Assembly: GCA_036226585.1 (NCBI GenBank)
Contig: CP108997.1
Span: 4,588,001 to 4,652,000, forward strand
Source of the DNA: Streptomyces sp. NBC_00708
GTDB lineage: Bacteria; Actinomycetota; Actinomycetes; Streptomycetales; Streptomycetaceae
Reading direction: 5' to 3'
DNA length: 64,000 nt
Part shown: positions 62,280 to 64,000 of the stretch, one piece after another
Numbering within the stretch: the stretch's first letter is position 1
How the letters are laid out: each line of letters starts with the position of its first letter
The notes under the pieces: model-generated
What the model was told of the DNA's origin: nothing
The model's database searches: none
The model's input: only the letters and a program-made list of their open reading frames with translations
Position numbers and translations under genes: made by a program

Positions 62280-63143
62280 ATGTTCACAAGCCCCTTCCGC
62301 CGTGCCGGAAGACTCCCGGACGGCCCCGCCGGTCCGGTGGCCGCGCTCCACGGGCGCGACCTGGTCCTGCGCTACGGCGGCGAGCCGGTCGTGCACGGCG
62401 TCTCGGTCACCCTGGAACCCGGCCGCGCGACCGCCCTCGTGGGGCCGAACGGCAGCGGGAAGTCCACACTGCTGCGCGCGCTCTCCCGGCTGCACCGGGT
62501 GGACGGCGGCCGGGTGACCCTCGGCGCCCCCGGGGGCGAGGACGAGCGGGACGCGGCCCTGCTCAGCCCCCGTGGGTTCGCCCGCGAGGTCACCCTGTTC
62601 TCCCAGTCGCGGCCGGCGCCCCAGGGGCTGACGGTCGCGGAGGTCGTGGCGTTCGGCCGCCACCCCTACCGGCGCGGTTTCGCCGGACCGACGCCCGAGG
62701 ACGGTGCCGCCGTCGACCGCGCCATGGGCGTCACGGGCGTACGGGACATGGCGGAGCGGCAGGTCGGGGAGCTCTCCGGCGGGGAGATGCAGCGCGTCTG
62801 GCTCGCGGCCTGCCTCGCCCAGGACACCGGCGTCGTGCTGCTCGACGAACCGACCAACCACCTGGACCTGCGGTACCAGTTCGAGACGCTCGACCTGGTG
62901 CGGGACCTCGTGGAGCGGCACGGCCTCGCCGTCGGGATCGTGCTGCACGACCTCGACCAGGCGTCCCGGGTCGCGGACACGCTGGTCCTCATGCGGGCCG
63001 GCCGTATCCACGCGGCGGGCGCACCCGCCGATGTGCTCACCGCCGAGAACATCGGTGAGGTCTACGACATCCGGGTCGACGTCGGCGTCGACCCGCGCAC
63101 CGGCCGGCTGCGCATCGACCCCCTCGGGCGCCACCTCTCCTGA
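62280..63143 (+). CDS. Iron-siderophore ABC transporter ATP-binding protein (FecE/FepC type)
   Basis: A 287-residue ATPase. Walker A is GPNGSGKSTLL (about 82-92), the signature LSGGEMQRVWLAACLAQ and Walker B VVLLDEPTNHLDL; VVAFGRHPYRRGF is the segment typical of iron-chelate importers. It powers uptake of a ferric siderophore, with the SBP encoded next and permease genes presumably beyond the window. ATG 62280 follows an ACCTCCTC-rich stretch without a clear binding site; an earlier GTG is possible. Confidence 0.92.
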   Translation: MFTSPFRRAGRLPDGPAGPVAALHGRDLVLRYGGEPVVHGVSVTLEPGRATALVGPNGSGKSTLLRALSRLHRVDGGRVTLGAPGGEDERDAALLSPRGFAREVTLFSQSRPAPQGLTVAEVVAFGRHPYRRGFAGPTPEDGAAVDRAMGVTGVRDMAERQVGELSGGEMQRVWLAACLAQDTGVVLLDEPTNHLDLRYQFETLDLVRDLVERHGLAVGIVLHDLDQASRVADTLVLMRAGRIHAAGAPADVLTAENIGEVYDIRVDVGVDPRTGRLRIDPLGRHLS

Positions 63144-63225
63144 CGAGGACGCCACCCCTTCCTTCCGGAGCAGCCGTGCGGCGCTCCGACGCAACGTTCG
63201 AGAACTTGAGAAAGAGGACCCCTCC

Positions 63226-64000
63226 ATGAACCGCGCCAGCCGCCTGACGGCCGCAGCCACGACCGGGCTCGCCCTGTTCGCCCTCACGTCCTGCGGTACG
63301 ACCGACGCCGACGAGGTCACGGCCAAGAGCAGCGCCAAGGTCGCCCCCGCGTCGAAGAGCTGCGCCGACGACACCACGACCACGTCGACCGGTCCTGTCT
63401 CCCTCACGGACGGCGTCGGCCGCCAGGTGAAGCTCGACAAGCCCGCCCAGCGCATCGCGGTCCTGGAATGGCAGCAGGTCGAGGACGCGCTGACCCTGTG
63501 CGTCACCCCCGCCGCCGTCTCCGACGCGAAGGGGTACAGCACCTGGGTCAGCGCGGAGAAGCTGCCCAGCGGCGTGACGGACATCGGCACCCGTGAGGAG
63601 CCCGACCTCGACACCCTCTACGCGGCCAAGCCCGACCTCATCGTCGTGGAGGCGTTCGACGCCAAGGACGAGACGATCAAGAAGCTGGAGAAGCGCGGCG
63701 TCCCCGTGCTGGCCACGCGCGGCGCGAACCCGAAGGACCCGATCGGCAACATGCGCCAGGTCTTCAGCATGATCGGCGAGGCCACGGGCCGCACCGAGCG
63801 CGCCGACCAGGTCCTCAAGGAGTTCGACGACCACCTCGCCAAGGCGAAGCAGCAGGTCACCGACGCCGACCTGCCGACGAAGGACTTCGTGTTCTTCGAC
63901 GGATGGCTGGAGGGCGGCAACCTCACCGTCCGCCCCTACAGCGACGGCGCCCTGTTCACCGAGCTGGGCAAGGAGCTCGGCCTGAAGCCCGCGTGGACCA
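63226..64000 (+). CDS. Iron-siderophore substrate-binding lipoprotein (3' cut by window edge)
   Basis: The first 258 codons are visible. The lipoprotein signal (RLTAAATTGLALFALTSC, Cys 23) is followed by a Thr/Ser-rich linker and a FecB/FepB-type binding domain: VSLTDGVGRQVKLDKPAQRIAVLEWQQVED, then GTREEPDLDTLYAAKPDLIVVEAFD and MRQVFSMIGEATGRTERAD. Such proteins capture a ferri-siderophore for the ABC importer whose ATPase gene lies 82 bp upstream. AAAGAGGA precedes ATG 63226. Confidence 0.92.
   Translation, partial: MNRASRLTAAATTGLALFALTSCGTTDADEVTAKSSAKVAPASKSCADDTTTTSTGPVSLTDGVGRQVKLDKPAQRIAVLEWQQVEDALTLCVTPAAVSDAKGYSTWVSAEKLPSGVTDIGTREEPDLDTLYAAKPDLIVVEAFDAKDETIKKLEKRGVPVLATRGANPKDPIGNMRQVFSMIGEATGRTERADQVLKEFDDHLAKAKQQVTDADLPTKDFVFFDGWLEGGNLTVRPYSDGALFTELGKELGLKPAWT

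Overview
The window is a high-GC actinobacterial chromosome segment, almost certainly Streptomyces. The main reasons are a WhiB-family gene (wblE-like), a SpoIIE-type phosphatase fused to an anti-sigma-like ATPase domain, oxyR-ahpCD, a class II fructose bisphosphatase (glpX), a strict polyphosphate glucokinase, frequent GTG starts and third-position GC bias. From memory, the right half matches the gene order of a conserved Streptomyces core region (uppS, phoH, oxyR/ahpCD, SPFH, PBP, fumC, class I fumarase, wblE, glpX, xseBA, ispH, ppgK). No tRNA, rRNA, CRISPR array, prophage or transposase gene was seen.

Layout. (1) 1-8820 is a Tad/Flp pilus locus: 3' end of a CpaE/TadZ-like gene, two TadE-like minor pilins, TadA ATPase, TadB and TadC platform proteins, an embedded NarL-type two-component system, the Flp pilin, a TadG-like protein, a lipoprotein and an OmpA-like protein. 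(2) 8917-16962 is accessory: an ABC-F ribosome-protection ATPase with a candidate translated leader, an orphan SUKH protein, DUF2071, RDD, YihY/BrkB, DinB and GNAT genes. (3) 16972-21171 is a second pilus-related patch: a lipoprotein, a 652-residue protein with four membrane spans, a complete Flp-like class III pilin segment and a large exported domain, a 179-bp MITE-like inverted-repeat element, a DUF192 gene and the prepilin peptidase. (4) 21231-31940 runs from a methyltransferase through an aldo/keto reductase, uppS, PIN-PhoH, a transglycosylase and an AI-2E protein to the peroxide module ahpD-ahpC / oxyR. (5) 32001-41436 holds a PadR-controlled FtsX-type ABC transporter, an SPFH protein with a small RHH-like partner, a class A PBP and the SpoIIE-type phosphatase. 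(6) 41824-58573 holds DUF402, both fumarases, an SGNH lipase with lectin domain, an M18 aminopeptidase, a divergent LuxR/MFS pair, DUF1707, wblE, glpX, DUF4245, a nitroreductase, xseBA and an APC permease. (7) 58657-64000 holds ispH, ppgK, DUF6542, an AraC regulator and the start of an iron-siderophore ABC uptake operon, which the window edge cuts.

How it fits together. The prepilin peptidase at 20311 is the likely processing enzyme for the class III signals of the Tad locus (Flp and two TadE proteins, all with Glu at +5 and an aromatic at +6) and also for the fused pilin segment at 17586-19544. That fusion protein is the strongest candidate for something undescribed here. Two themes recur. 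First, very strong perfect hairpins lie between convergent genes, two of them extending into coding sequence. Second, a -10 hexamer lies 6 or 7 nt before the start codon at many genes, the signature of leaderless mRNAs. The same signature marks a four-codon ORF upstream of the ABC-F gene.
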